A DNA stretch of 64,000 bases. Source: VHCN01 sp964589935 (GTDB taxonomy: Bacteria > Verrucomicrobiota > Verrucomicrobiia > Limisphaerales > VHCN01). Both the position numbers and the translations under genes were made by a program. Shown here in pieces: positions 1-7,967 of this stretch (its first letter is position 1; each line of letters begins with the position of its first letter). The DNA is taken from contig CAZPVD010000004.1 of NCBI GenBank assembly GCA_964589935.1, positions 259,487 to 323,486 of the forward strand. Reading direction: 5' to 3'. The notes under the pieces were generated by a model that saw nothing but the letters and a program-made list of their open reading frames with translations, made no database searches and was not told where the DNA came from.

Positions 1-752
1 CCGTTGCCGCCGTCCGCCGCGATCAGGCCGCCGACGCAAGTGCCGTGGCTAAATGAAGTGATCGCGTGCGCGCCGTTGGTCGTCGAGTTGACGAAGTTGT
101 AGTGCGGCGCGCCCGCGACGCGCGCGGCGAGGTCGGGGTGCGAGAGATCAAGCCCGTCATCGCCTTGCGCGATGACGATGCCCGCGCCGCGCGTGATGGG
201 CCAGGCCGCGCGCACGTTGAGGTCAACACCCATCGGCGCGCCGTTTGCGGCGCGGTTTTCCAAGTGCCACTGGTAAATGAAATAGGGATCGTTCGGCTTG
301 GGCGCGTAGGCCCCGTTGCGGCTGACGCGACGGCGGCGCTCGGGATGCGCGGCAAGCACGCCGGGCAATGTTGACAGTTCCGCCGCCGCGCGCATCGCTG
401 TGGCTGCGTCCCTTGTGCGCAGAATGAAAAGTTGCGGGGCAACGGTCTGCTCCAGTTCAAGCGGCTGTCCGCGAAGCACCGCGTTCACATCTGTGCCGGG
501 CGCGAGGTGCAGCACGACGCGCCGGCCGAGCTGGATGAAATTCGTGGAGCCATCCTCCGGCCACGCGCGCAGCCATTCCTCGCCGGGCACGGATAAAAGG
601 GCGATTTTTCCGGCAGGATGCTCGATGCGGTAGGCGGCGGCGCGCGGCTCCTTGAACTCAAAGCGCGGCATGGACGGCCCCGGCTGCGCGCCGGCCCGCC
701 CGGTCATCATGCCCAGCAGGAGCACGCCCGCCCAAAGCCAGAACCGTCGCAT
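1..752 (-). CDS. Subtilisin-like (S8) secreted serine protease, 3' end outside window
   Basis: Partial gene reading from an ATG at 752 off the left edge, about 250 codons visible. The N-terminus is a signal peptide (Arg-Arg, then a Leu/Trp/Val-rich core ending near AGAQ). A propeptide-like region of about 150 residues follows. The catalytic domain then opens with GIVIAQGDDGLDLSHPDL, which holds the catalytic Asp, and FSHGTCVGGLIAADGG, which holds the catalytic His. The Ser box would lie beyond the edge. The NDPYFIYQWHL segment just before the domain is typical of kexin-like S8 proteases. It is probably an exported, self-processed protease. It is the last visible gene of a minus-strand run starting at the amidohydrolase at 4740. 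Family assignment is firm; substrate unknown. Confidence 0.9.
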   Translation of the reverse strand, partial: MRRFWLWAGVLLLGMMTGRAGAQPGPSMPRFEFKEPRAAAYRIEHPAGKIALLSVPGEEWLRAWPEDGSTNFIQLGRRVVLHLAPGTDVNAVLRGQPLELEQTVAPQLFILRTRDAATAMRAAAELSTLPGVLAAHPERRRRVSRNGAYAPKPNDPYFIYQWHLENRAANGAPMGVDLNVRAAWPITRGAGIVIAQGDDGLDLSHPDLAARVAGAPHYNFVNSTTNGAHAITSFSHGTCVGGLIAADGGN

Positions 753-837
753 CGTGTGAAACTGTAACACACATTGACTCAGATTTTCGAGCGCAAAGCC
801 CGCCGCGCGCCTACTGAATATCACCGAGCAGGCCGGA

Positions 838-2424
838 TCAGCCGAGCCAGCGCCGACGCAGATGATCGAGCGCCATCGCGCCGCGCAACGGCCAGTTCGG
901 ATGCAGCGCGTGCGAGCCTTCGCGCCACCACGAGACGGGGCGGCGACGCGAGCTGGCGAGCGCGGAGAACGCCTGCACAAGGTTCATCTCCAAAAAAAAC
1001 TGCCCGTTCGCTCCGGACCGAGTGAACGAGCCGAGCGCCCTCGCTTCGGCGCGCGTCGGATGCACTTGAAGTTCCTCGGCCAAGCTCCGCGCGACGCGCT
1101 GGAAGTCCTCCAGTTCAAACGAGCCGGGCGTCACTGCCGCGAGCCAGTGTTCTGTGAGGCGCTGGATTCCGTGTTGCAACCCGGCAAGCGGATCGGTCGC
1201 GGCATCACCGTCCGCGCCGGTCAGCACTTCGAGCAGGCGGAGGTTGTGGCCGCGCAGCGATTTCGTGTTCCACCATGGCAGCACGACCTGGCTGTGGCCG
1301 ACGGCGGGGCTGGCTTCGTTGAGTCCGAGGAAAAATCCGGCGGCGAGATTTGCCGCGCCGTGGCCGCGCTCATGAAGCGCGAGCGCGAGCGTGCCGAGAC
1401 GAGCCGCGCTCCAGCCGACTTCCACGAGGCCAAACGGAACCCCGTCAAGCAGTCCGGCCGTGCGCCACGCAGCTTCATCGCGCATGTCGAGTGACGGAAG
1501 AACGCGCGTCTCGACCGGAAAACGCCACGCTTCGGCGACGCGCCCCGCGACGCGGGCAAGAAAGCGTCCGTGCGGGCCGACGAAACACAGCCGCTTCATG
1601 CCGCGCTCGGATGCTTCCACGAGACACCAGTGGACGAAGCCGAACACCAGCGGCCCGGAAACATTGGTCGCGATTTCCCAGACGCTCGCGCGCGGGCCTT
1701 CGCTCTGGAGGCATTCCAGCCGGGCCAGACGCACGGCTCCCGCGAGCCGCGAGCGCCAGAGGCGGAGCGACTTTCCCTCGCCGCGGGCGAGCTGCTCGAA
1801 GCGCGTGAGCCGGCACTGGTCGCGCTTGATGACGCTCATGCCCAGCCGTTGCGGCGCGGTCACGTCGCGCAACGTGTCCATGCCTGTGTGCGTCCAGTCT
1901 TGGATGCCCGGATACTGGCTGCGGATGCGCTCAAAGAGTTCGCCGGAAGCCTTTGGTAGGCGCAGCTCGCACGAGACGAACAGCTTGTCTCCTTCCTCGA
2001 AGAATCCCCCGCGTCGCAGCACGCGCTCGATAAAGGCCGAGGGCAGGTGTGTTTCGACGAGAAAGATCGCGCCGTCAGTCCCCTTGCGCCGGGCTTGAAC
2101 CGTCTCCAGCGCGCCGGGAACAACCGCGAGGTTTTCCTCTTCAAAGTCGAGTTCCATGTCGCGCGCCGCGTCGGTTTGTTCGGGTGTCCAGCGGAACGCG
2201 CGAGCAAGTTCGGTATAAATTTCCGCGAGCGTGGTCTCGCCCTTGGGCGCATTCAGCCGCGCGCGGCGCTCGGCATCAACCCGCTTGCGCGCAAACTCCT
2301 CGCGCTCGCACACGATGAGACCGGCGGCGCGCAGCTCGCGGCCCAGCGCGAGATACACGTCGTCCGCGCCGGCGAACCGGCGCGTCAGCAGCGTGTCGAG
2401 AACTTCAAACGAGGCGACGCGCAT
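838..2424 (-). CDS. HAD-superfamily-like protein (COG5610 type) with altered nucleophile position
   Basis: 528 residues. The N-terminus MRVASFEVLDTLLTRRF matches motif I of the large HAD-like proteins often linked to surface glycosylation (family pattern SFDxFDTLL). The residue expected to be the nucleophilic Asp is Glu here (residue 7, codon GAA). A cap-like helical part and a Rossmann-like core with ETHLPSAFIERVL and TGMDTLRDV follow within the first 200 residues. The remaining 300 residues (GPLVFGFVHWCLVEA, CFVGPHGRFLARV, GLVEVGWSA) resemble the C-terminal half of those proteins. It is probably cytoplasmic, with no signal peptide. It sits 57 bases after the radical SAM gene on the same strand, so co-transcription is likely. 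Substrate unknown; it may be non-catalytic. Confidence 0.7.
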   Translation of the reverse strand: MRVASFEVLDTLLTRRFAGADDVYLALGRELRAAGLIVCEREEFARKRVDAERRARLNAPKGETTLAEIYTELARAFRWTPEQTDAARDMELDFEEENLAVVPGALETVQARRKGTDGAIFLVETHLPSAFIERVLRRGGFFEEGDKLFVSCELRLPKASGELFERIRSQYPGIQDWTHTGMDTLRDVTAPQRLGMSVIKRDQCRLTRFEQLARGEGKSLRLWRSRLAGAVRLARLECLQSEGPRASVWEIATNVSGPLVFGFVHWCLVEASERGMKRLCFVGPHGRFLARVAGRVAEAWRFPVETRVLPSLDMRDEAAWRTAGLLDGVPFGLVEVGWSAARLGTLALALHERGHGAANLAAGFFLGLNEASPAVGHSQVVLPWWNTKSLRGHNLRLLEVLTGADGDAATDPLAGLQHGIQRLTEHWLAAVTPGSFELEDFQRVARSLAEELQVHPTRAEARALGSFTRSGANGQFFLEMNLVQAFSALASSRRRPVSWWREGSHALHPNWPLRGAMALDHLRRRWLG

Positions 2425-2481
2425 GGCGGCTGAACACCGTGTTGAACATGGGAGTTGCGACCACGATCCAAAACCCGCCCG

Positions 2482-3657
2482 TCACACTCCGCCGATCCAT
2501 TTCCGATCATCCCACACGGCCTTGAGCGAGGTGAGGTTGCGCGAGTCGAGGACGTGCTTCGCGGCGGTGAGGAGTTTTCCCTTTTTCGCCGCGTGCCACG
2601 CGTCGCTCGCGCTGATGGCGACGAACTGCAGCACGCTCGGGTCGCGGTAGCAGTCAATCATGCAGCGCGTGCAGCCGTCGCGGATTAGCTTCGACTCGTC
2701 CCATTCATAGACGTTGCACATGGGCTTCTCCCAGAAATGGCAGCGATACAAATCCAGCTTCCAGTCGAGGTAGAAGTATTTGTGTCCGCCGAGGCAGCCG
2801 AACTTCTCCGGCTGCTTGCGCAGGTGGCGCTGCATCTCGTTGAGCGACTCGGTCGGGTTCACCACCGGATAGCCGCTGTTGTGCTTCATCCTTTTGATGT
2901 TCTCGAACAGCGCGATGAGTTCGTCGTTGTTGTAATTCACCAGCCCGCTGTCGCTGAAGCTGAGATAACTGCTCGCGAGTGAGGTGAGCGGATAGCTGAA
3001 GGTGCAACTCGTGAAGCCGAGCGATTCGAGGAACGCCGGCAGCTTCTCGTAATCATCAATCAACCGGCTCGCCGTGATGCTCGCTGTCGTCTGCACGCCG
3101 GCGGAATGGAAAAATTCGTTCGCCTTCTTGATCTTTCTGCACACGTCCGGCAGGCCGCGGTTCTTCTCGTGCTTGCCGATGTCGTGCGCGTCAATGGACA
3201 TGATCACGCTCGACAAGCCGTCGCTCACGAGGCCGCGCATGTTTTCGTCGGTCCACAGGCCGCCGTTCGTGCAGATCATCGGATGGATGCCCCGCTCGGC
3301 TGCGTAGCGCGTCATGGCGCGCAAATCGCGATGCACCATCGGCTCGCCGCCCACGAAGAGCAGGTAGCCGATGTGGTTCTTCACGGCGATGTCCACCACG
3401 TCCTGCGCTTCCTTGAGCGTGACGCTGCGGCGCGCCTTCGGGTCAAACTTGCTGCGCGCGAAGCCGCAGAAACCGCAGTCCGCATTGCAGATGTTTGTGA
3501 TGGCGAACTGCAAGTAGCCCGGCCCACCGTGGTTGAGGACATCCTTGAACAACTGCCAGCCAGACGTGTGCGGGCGCGTGACGGGGCGTGTCAGGTCCAC
3601 CGGAGCCGGCGCGCTCGCCGGGGCTTCAGGGGACTGCGTTAATGTGACGGTGCTCAT
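2482..3657 (-). CDS. Radical SAM protein with Cys-rich SPASM-like C-terminus
   Basis: 391 residues. Residues 57-64 (CNADCGFC) form the CxxxCxxC motif that binds the 4Fe-4S cluster and S-adenosylmethionine. GGEPMVHRDL follows as the GGEP-type motif, then CTNGG and SIDAHD in barrel strands. The C-terminal third has Cys in FGCLGG, YRCHFW, KPMCNV, DGCTRC and IDCYRD, a pattern like SPASM/Twitch domains that carry extra clusters. There is a Pro/Ala-rich, probably disordered N-terminus and no signal peptide, so it should be cytosolic. It lies between an amidohydrolase and the HAD-like gene on the same strand. The reaction cannot be told; peptide or small-molecule modification are both possible. Confidence 0.82.
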   Translation of the reverse strand: MSTVTLTQSPEAPASAPAPVDLTRPVTRPHTSGWQLFKDVLNHGGPGYLQFAITNICNADCGFCGFARSKFDPKARRSVTLKEAQDVVDIAVKNHIGYLLFVGGEPMVHRDLRAMTRYAAERGIHPMICTNGGLWTDENMRGLVSDGLSSVIMSIDAHDIGKHEKNRGLPDVCRKIKKANEFFHSAGVQTTASITASRLIDDYEKLPAFLESLGFTSCTFSYPLTSLASSYLSFSDSGLVNYNNDELIALFENIKRMKHNSGYPVVNPTESLNEMQRHLRKQPEKFGCLGGHKYFYLDWKLDLYRCHFWEKPMCNVYEWDESKLIRDGCTRCMIDCYRDPSVLQFVAISASDAWHAAKKGKLLTAAKHVLDSRNLTSLKAVWDDRKWIGGV

Positions 3658-3714
3658 TCAACAAATCGGCGGATGGTGCTCACCCGCGCGCGACGTGGCA
3701 ATGCTTCTTTTCGG

Positions 3715-4740
3715 TTATTTTGCCGGGACTTTTCGCAGCAGTTTGTTGATGCGCGTGAAGACCTCCGGCGGGAAGCCCATCGCGCGCTTGAGCTGATAAT
3801 CCTTCTCCAGAATGTTCGGCTCGCCCTCCCACGCGCGGAAATCCCTCCACGAAACGAAGCCCTGCATCCACGCCCAATGGCCGAACACCGGCACCGGATA
3901 ATCGCTGCCATGCACCATGCGGCTCAACGCCGGCTCGGCCAGACAACGCGGCACCACGCTGCCGCGGATGGGCACGTTGAACGCGCTGATGTCCGCGTAA
4001 AGATTCGGATGCTTCGCGAACATCTCCGGCAGCACGTCGAAGTATTGCGGGTCGAACAGCCCGCTCTTCGTCGCGCAGTGTGCCGCGATGACGTTCACGC
4101 CGCACTCCAGCGGCAGCCGCAGCGTGCGCGGGTCGGCGAGGTCGGGGCGGACGACTTGCATCGTGTGCTCGCCGCCCGTGTGCGCGAGCAACGGCAGGCC
4201 GGCCTCGGCCATGCGTTCCCAGAAGCGCCGGTAACGCGGCAGATTGCAGTCAATGTTGTGGCAGTTCGGCAGAATCTTCAGCATCACCGCGCCGCCGGCG
4301 AGACAGCGGTCCAGTTCATCAAGCGCGTCGGGCCGCGCGGGATGAATCGAGACGGCGGGCAGGAACTCTGGATTCTCCCCTGCCAGCCTGAGCACGTAAT
4401 CGTTCGGCACGAACGCGCTGCCGGTGCCGATGAGCAGCCTGCCGTTCTCGTCATACACCTGTTCCTGCGCGAGGATGACGACGGCGTCGAGCGACGACTC
4501 GCGCGCGAGCTGCGCGAGGCGCGCGGCGTAAAGGCGGTCGAGATCGCCCTTGAGCACGCTGACGGGCAGGCCGATGTGCTGCAGCATCACGGCGTAGAGC
4601 GGCCACTTGGACGGCAGCACGCGCACCCAGCAGCCGGTGCCCGCCGAGCCATTGCCGACGATGTGAACATGCATGTCCACCACGCGCTCCGGGTCGGACG
4701 CGGCGCGCTTGGGACGCGGAGTGGAAGGAGGCGTGGGCAT
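3715..4740 (-). CDS. Amidohydrolase (TIM-barrel, Amidohydro_2 type)
   Basis: 341 residues from the ATG at 4740, which I prefer because VDMHVHIVGNG then falls near the N-terminus as in the family. An upstream in-frame ATG at 4887 would add 49 residues unlike the family and run through the attC-like site. The metal and catalytic positions look complete: HVH near the start, LLAHTGG, VIAAHC, and a final Asp in HGSDYP. Such enzymes hydrolyse or decarboxylate cyclic or aromatic substrates using a divalent metal. LKILPNCHNIDCN places the Lys-containing strand in the usual position. No signal peptide is seen, so it is probably cytoplasmic. It is the first gene of the minus-strand run that ends with the S8 protease. 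Substrate not predictable. Confidence 0.8.
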   Translation of the reverse strand: MPTPPSTPRPKRAASDPERVVDMHVHIVGNGSAGTGCWVRVLPSKWPLYAVMLQHIGLPVSVLKGDLDRLYAARLAQLARESSLDAVVILAQEQVYDENGRLLIGTGSAFVPNDYVLRLAGENPEFLPAVSIHPARPDALDELDRCLAGGAVMLKILPNCHNIDCNLPRYRRFWERMAEAGLPLLAHTGGEHTMQVVRPDLADPRTLRLPLECGVNVIAAHCATKSGLFDPQYFDVLPEMFAKHPNLYADISAFNVPIRGSVVPRCLAEPALSRMVHGSDYPVPVFGHWAWMQGFVSWRDFRAWEGEPNILEKDYQLKRAMGFPPEVFTRINKLLRKVPAK

Positions 4741-4836
4741 TGCGAACGCCGTTCTAACACGGGCTGCCCCGTGCGGGAAGAACCGACCTATGGGGGCAAC
4801 TACGAGCCTCTTGAAAAATGGCGGGACGCGCCATGC

Positions 4837-4928
4837 GCCTAACGACCCAAGATCAGCGACCCGGCGCACGGGACGCAACGACTGCAACCGCGACGCTCCC
4901 GCCGGGATCGCTCAGCGCATGGTTGGGC
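4837..4928 (-). other. attC-like recombination site (integron cassette 3' end)
   Basis: On the minus strand this 92-base imperfect palindrome starts with GCCCAAC (4928-4922; inverse-core pattern RYYYAAC) and ends with GTTAGGC (4843-4837; core pattern GTTRRRY). Between them, AGCGATCCCGGCG and CGCCGGGTCGCT pair apart from one unpaired T, like the L boxes with extrahelical bases of attC sites. It lies directly after the stop of the gene at 4942 and in the same orientation, as in integron cassettes. The core G/TTAGGC recurs before that gene (5722-5716). No integrase gene is in the window. Structural prediction by eye only. Confidence 0.72.
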
Positions 4929-5721
4929 CGTTCAGGAGTTGTCATTTGGGAGTCCGCTTCTTCGTCGAACCGTTCAAGCTGACGCACCAGCCTGGCGGCT
5001 TCCACTTGAGTCCTCGCTTCGCCTTTTCCTGGCCGATGCACAACTCCTCATCAGTCCACAAACGAGTGCACCAGCCACCTGTCACCCCACCCGCTCTCAG
5101 TGTCTCCATGACATCTTCCGTCAGGAAGATGTCCCGATTGCGGAATGGCTTGGCCCAGCCTTTCTCGGTCGTAAAGAAAGTGTTCCAGTCTTGTGGCGCG
5201 GAAACCTGCCTAACATGCTCAAACGCTCCCGGAGTCCGAGCAGGGCGCATACAATCATGGCAAAACGGCTCGATAAACTCCATCACGCTCTCGTCGCACT
5301 CCACTCGCTTGGTCACACGAAAGGCATGCCAGCAACTACTACCCAAAGGCTTTGTCTCGTAGCCTCGCACTCTTGCCTTGCGAAGAACCTCCAAGAACTT
5401 CTGGCTTACGGCGTAAACACGGTCCTCCGTGCTTGCGAAATCGCCTCGAATGCGAATGAGCACCGGGTCAGAAAAACCAACCTCGAAGACCGGGTCATCA
5501 TCGTAGCGTCCGCAACTCTTGCATACTAACTCGTGATACTCCGGCTTCATGCACATCTCCCCATCGGGAGTCGGGCCAAAAAATCTGTAAATTACAGGTG
5601 GCAATTCGGGTCGCCGGCGATGCTTCGGAAGCGGCTTAGTCCTCGTGTGAATCGCCCAACTCGACTGTGGCTGGTCCTTTTCTACAAGCGAGTAGTAGTT
5701 CATGCGGGCGGAACGGCCTAA
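4843..5721 (-). mobile_element. Single integron-type gene cassette (about 879 bp)
   Basis: The cassette runs from the T of G/TTAGGC at 5722-5716 to the G of the same heptamer at 4843-4837, and contains one gene followed by an attC-like site, all in one orientation. Strong extra support: the cassette's first bases after the core (TTAGGCCGTTC, minus 5721-5711) are complementary to the start of the attC arm (minus GAACGGCCCAA, 4933-4923). They would pair only when the cassette is circular, which is the known behaviour of attC sites. The gene start lies 12 bases inside the left boundary, as usual. It sits between an amidohydrolase and typA, so it is either a solitary cassette or the remnant of an array. 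Confidence 0.7.
4942..5703 (-). CDS. Cassette-borne Cys-rich protein of unknown function
   Basis: 253 residues from the ATG at 5703. An in-frame ATG at 5724 overlaps the recombination core and the predicted -10, so the inner start is preferred. One CxxC pair is seen at CKSCGRYDDDP and a second at CHDCMRP, suggesting a zinc site. The rest is a mixed alpha/beta protein with FRNRDIFLTEDVMETLRAGGVTGG near the C-terminus and no signal peptide or membrane segment. The layout is reminiscent of myxobacterial double-CXXCG proteins, some of which are immunity proteins of the Sit toxin systems. That is a resemblance from memory, not a match I can prove. Base composition is visibly lower in GC than the neighbours, in keeping with acquisition on a cassette. 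Confidence 0.7.
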   Translation of the reverse strand: MNYYSLVEKDQPQSSWAIHTRTKPLPKHRRRPELPPVIYRFFGPTPDGEMCMKPEYHELVCKSCGRYDDDPVFEVGFSDPVLIRIRGDFASTEDRVYAVSQKFLEVLRKARVRGYETKPLGSSCWHAFRVTKRVECDESVMEFIEPFCHDCMRPARTPGAFEHVRQVSAPQDWNTFFTTEKGWAKPFRNRDIFLTEDVMETLRAGGVTGGWCTRLWTDEELCIGQEKAKRGLKWKPPGWCVSLNGSTKKRTPK

Positions 5722-5722
5722 C
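5716..5722 (-). other. Integron core site GTTAGGC at cassette 5' boundary
   Basis: Identical heptamer to the one closing the attC-like site at 4843-4837 and in the same orientation. Together they mark both ends of the cassette. The bases upstream (AT-rich, without a GCCYAAC partner) do not form a second attC. The boundary may therefore be an attI-like or secondary insertion site. Confidence 0.6.
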
Positions 5723-5750
5723 ATTATTATTAATTATTATTATGCGTCAA
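5723..5750 (-). promoter_or_regulatory. Candidate sigma-70 type promoter for the cassette gene
   Basis: On the minus strand TTGACG (5750-5745) and AATAAT (5728-5723) are separated by 16 bases, close to the TTGACA/TATAAT consensus. Transcription would start near 5716 and leave a short leader before the ATG at 5703. The -35 lies in one arm of the palindrome at 5741-5762. It lies outside the cassette, so it could act like an integron Pc promoter. Confidence 0.5.
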
Positions 5751-5762
5751 ACTTGACGCATA
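5741..5762. repeat. Perfect 10-bp inverted repeat, possible operator
   Basis: TATGCGTCAA, two bases, TTGACGCATA: both arms match exactly. It overlaps the -35 of the candidate promoter and lies next to a run of ATT/AAT repeats (5723-5740) in otherwise GC-rich DNA. Position and symmetry suit a dimeric repressor or activator site. A replication-initiator or recombinase site is also possible. Confidence 0.5.
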
Positions 5763-5856
5763 TCCTGTTTTGATGTCCGACCATCGGCTTCAGTTTTCTC
5801 TTTTGTCCAGAAGAATTTGCGCTGGAAAAACTCAAAATATGGAAGCGACAAAGGTG

Positions 5857-5878
5857 GCAAACCCCGCGTCCGGTTTGC
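5857..5878. terminator. Possible terminator hairpin downstream of typA
   Basis: GCAAACC, eight bases, GGTTTGC: perfect 7-bp arms about 50 bases after the typA stop (minus strand). There is no long U-run on the minus strand, so factor-independent activity is doubtful. Confidence 0.3.
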
Positions 5879-5929
5879 GTCGGGCACAGAGCGCCCTCAG
5901 GTGGGAGCCGTCCGAGTTACTGCGGCGGG

Positions 5930-7768
5930 CTACTCGGTGATGAACTTGATGGCGCGCGTTTTCTCGGCACGCTTGCGCTTGGTGTCGTCGAGTTCCTTTT
6001 TGCGGAGGCGCAGGTTCTTGGGCGTGGCCTCGACGTATTCGTCCACGTCAATGTATTCGAGGGCGCGTTCGAGGGAGAGCTTGAGCGGGGCGTTGAGCTG
6101 GATGCCCTTGCCGTCGCCCTGTGAGCGCATGTTGGTGAGGCGTTTTTCCTTCACCGGGTTGACGGGGATGTCGTTCTCGCGGGCGTTCTCGCCGACGATC
6201 ATGCCGATGTAAATCGCGTCGCCCGGCTCGACCATGAGGCGGCCGCGTTCCTGCACCATGTTGAGCGCGTAGCTGGTGGCCTCGCCGGCATCCATGGAGA
6301 CGAGGGAGCCGTTCTTGCGCGCGGCAATCTCGCCGCGGTCCTCGCCGTATTCGTGAAAGAGGTGGCTCATCACACCCATGCCCTTGGTGGAGTTGACGAG
6401 GTCGGTCTCGAAGCCGATGAGGCCGCGCATGGGCACGAGGGCCTCGACGGAGACAATGGTGCCGACGTGGTTCATGTTCGTGATCTGCGCCTTGCGGCCA
6501 GAGAGGTTCTCCATGATCGCGCCGAGGTTTTCGCTCGGAACCTCGACGAACAGTTTTTCGATGGGTTCGAGGGCGTTGCCGGTCGCCGGGTCTTTCTTCC
6601 AGAGAACTTCGGGGCGGGAGACGAGGACTTCGTGGCCTTCGCGGCGCATCTGCTCGACGAGGATGGCGATCTGCATTTCGCCGCGGCCGCTGACGGCGAA
6701 GATTTTCGGGTCGTTCGTCTGCGCGATGCGGAGCGCGACGTTGGTGCGGACTTCCTTTTGAAGGCGTTCCCAGATGTGCCGCGCGGTGACGAGCTTGCCG
6801 TCCTTTCCGGCGAGCGGGCCGTCGTTGACGGCGAATTCCATCTGGATCGTCGGCGGGTCAATGGGGATGTAGGGCAGGGCGGGGCGCAGTTCGCTGTCGC
6901 AAATCGTCTCGCCGATGAAGACATCCTCGAAGCCGGTGATGCCGACGATGTCGCCGGCGTGCGCCTCCTGAATCTCGATGCGCTTCATGCCCTCGAAGTG
7001 GTAGAGCATCGTGACCTTGCCCTTGCCGATCTGGCCGCTGCCGTGGCGGCAGATGGCGGGATCACCGACCTTGATCTTGCCTTCGTAAATCTTGCCGAAC
7101 GCGATACGGCCGAGGTAGTCGCTGTAGTCCAGGTTCGCGACGAGCACCTGAAATCCCTCGCCGGCCTTCGCGCGCGGCGGCGGGATGTGCTTCACGATGG
7201 CCTCGAACAACGGCTCCATCGTGCCGCTGATGTGTTCGAGATCGGTCTTCGCGTAACCCTGCTTGGCCGAGCAATAGATGAACGGGAAATCGAGCTGCTC
7301 ATCCGTCGCGTTGAGCGACATGAACAGCTCGAAGACTTCGTCGAGGACTTTTTTCGGGTTCGCGTTCTCGCGGTCAATCTTGTTGATGACGACGATGGGC
7401 TTGGCGCCGGCTTCGAGCGCCTTGCGCAGCACGAAGCGCGTCTGCGCCTGCGTGCCTTCGGCGGAATCCACGACGAGCAGCACGCCGTCAATCATGTTCA
7501 TGATGCGTTCGACCTCGCCGCCGAAGTCGGCGTGGCCGGGAGTGTCCACGATGTTGATGTGGTAGTTGTGGTATTTGAACGCGGCGTTCTTGGCGCGGAT
7601 GGTGATGCCCTTTTCCTTTTCGAGGTCCATCGAGTCCATGAGGCGCTCCTCGGAAGACTCGTGCTGGTTGGCGCGGAAGGTGCCGGACTGCTTGAGCAGG
7701 CAGTCCACGAGCGTCGTCTTGCCGTGGTCCACGTGCGCGATGATCGCGATGTTTCGGATGTGCTGCAT
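5930..7768 (-). CDS. typA: TypA/BipA ribosome-associated translational GTPase
   Basis: 612 residues from the ATG at 7768 (MQHIRNIAIIAHVDHGKTT), matching the usual length near 607 and the usual first residues. In-frame upstream ATGs at 7795 and 7915 would add non-family sequence. The G domain has G1 AHVDHGKTT, G3 DTPGHADF and G4 NKID. EF-G-like domains and the C-terminal BipA domain follow, with RGLIGFETDLVNSTKG and SMDAGEATSYALN. TypA binds the 70S ribosome near the A site, assists 50S assembly and is important in stress and cold. It is a single conserved gene, not part of the neighbouring operons, and is divergent from the SGNH hydrolase at 7968. Confidence 0.97.
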   Translation of the reverse strand: MQHIRNIAIIAHVDHGKTTLVDCLLKQSGTFRANQHESSEERLMDSMDLEKEKGITIRAKNAAFKYHNYHINIVDTPGHADFGGEVERIMNMIDGVLLVVDSAEGTQAQTRFVLRKALEAGAKPIVVINKIDRENANPKKVLDEVFELFMSLNATDEQLDFPFIYCSAKQGYAKTDLEHISGTMEPLFEAIVKHIPPPRAKAGEGFQVLVANLDYSDYLGRIAFGKIYEGKIKVGDPAICRHGSGQIGKGKVTMLYHFEGMKRIEIQEAHAGDIVGITGFEDVFIGETICDSELRPALPYIPIDPPTIQMEFAVNDGPLAGKDGKLVTARHIWERLQKEVRTNVALRIAQTNDPKIFAVSGRGEMQIAILVEQMRREGHEVLVSRPEVLWKKDPATGNALEPIEKLFVEVPSENLGAIMENLSGRKAQITNMNHVGTIVSVEALVPMRGLIGFETDLVNSTKGMGVMSHLFHEYGEDRGEIAARKNGSLVSMDAGEATSYALNMVQERGRLMVEPGDAIYIGMIVGENARENDIPVNPVKEKRLTNMRSQGDGKGIQLNAPLKLSLERALEYIDVDEYVEATPKNLRLRKKELDDTKRKRAEKTRAIKFITE

Positions 7769-7967
7769 ATCGTAAATGGTCGCCGGCGCGTCCATACCCA
7801 AAAGTAACCAACGCAACCAACGAAAGCCAACGGGATGCGTGCGGCCACCGGGCGCGGGAATCTGCCGGGCCGGGTAATGTCGCAGGCGTGCGGAAAAGGT
7901 CAAGCCTTCCGGCAAACAAAATCAGTTCGGATGAATCCTGTTCCCGCGCCGCCGCGTCTGTGACAGA

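Noticed and set aside
5208..5214. Extra GCCTAAC heptamer inside the cassette gene
   Set aside because: No palindromic partner or spacing for an attC; a chance match within coding sequence.
6353..7807. 484-codon open frame on the plus strand opposite typA
   Set aside because: Antisense shadow of a highly conserved GTPase gene in GC-rich DNA; the protein is a low-complexity string of His, Asp, Val, Arg and Leu without any family motif.
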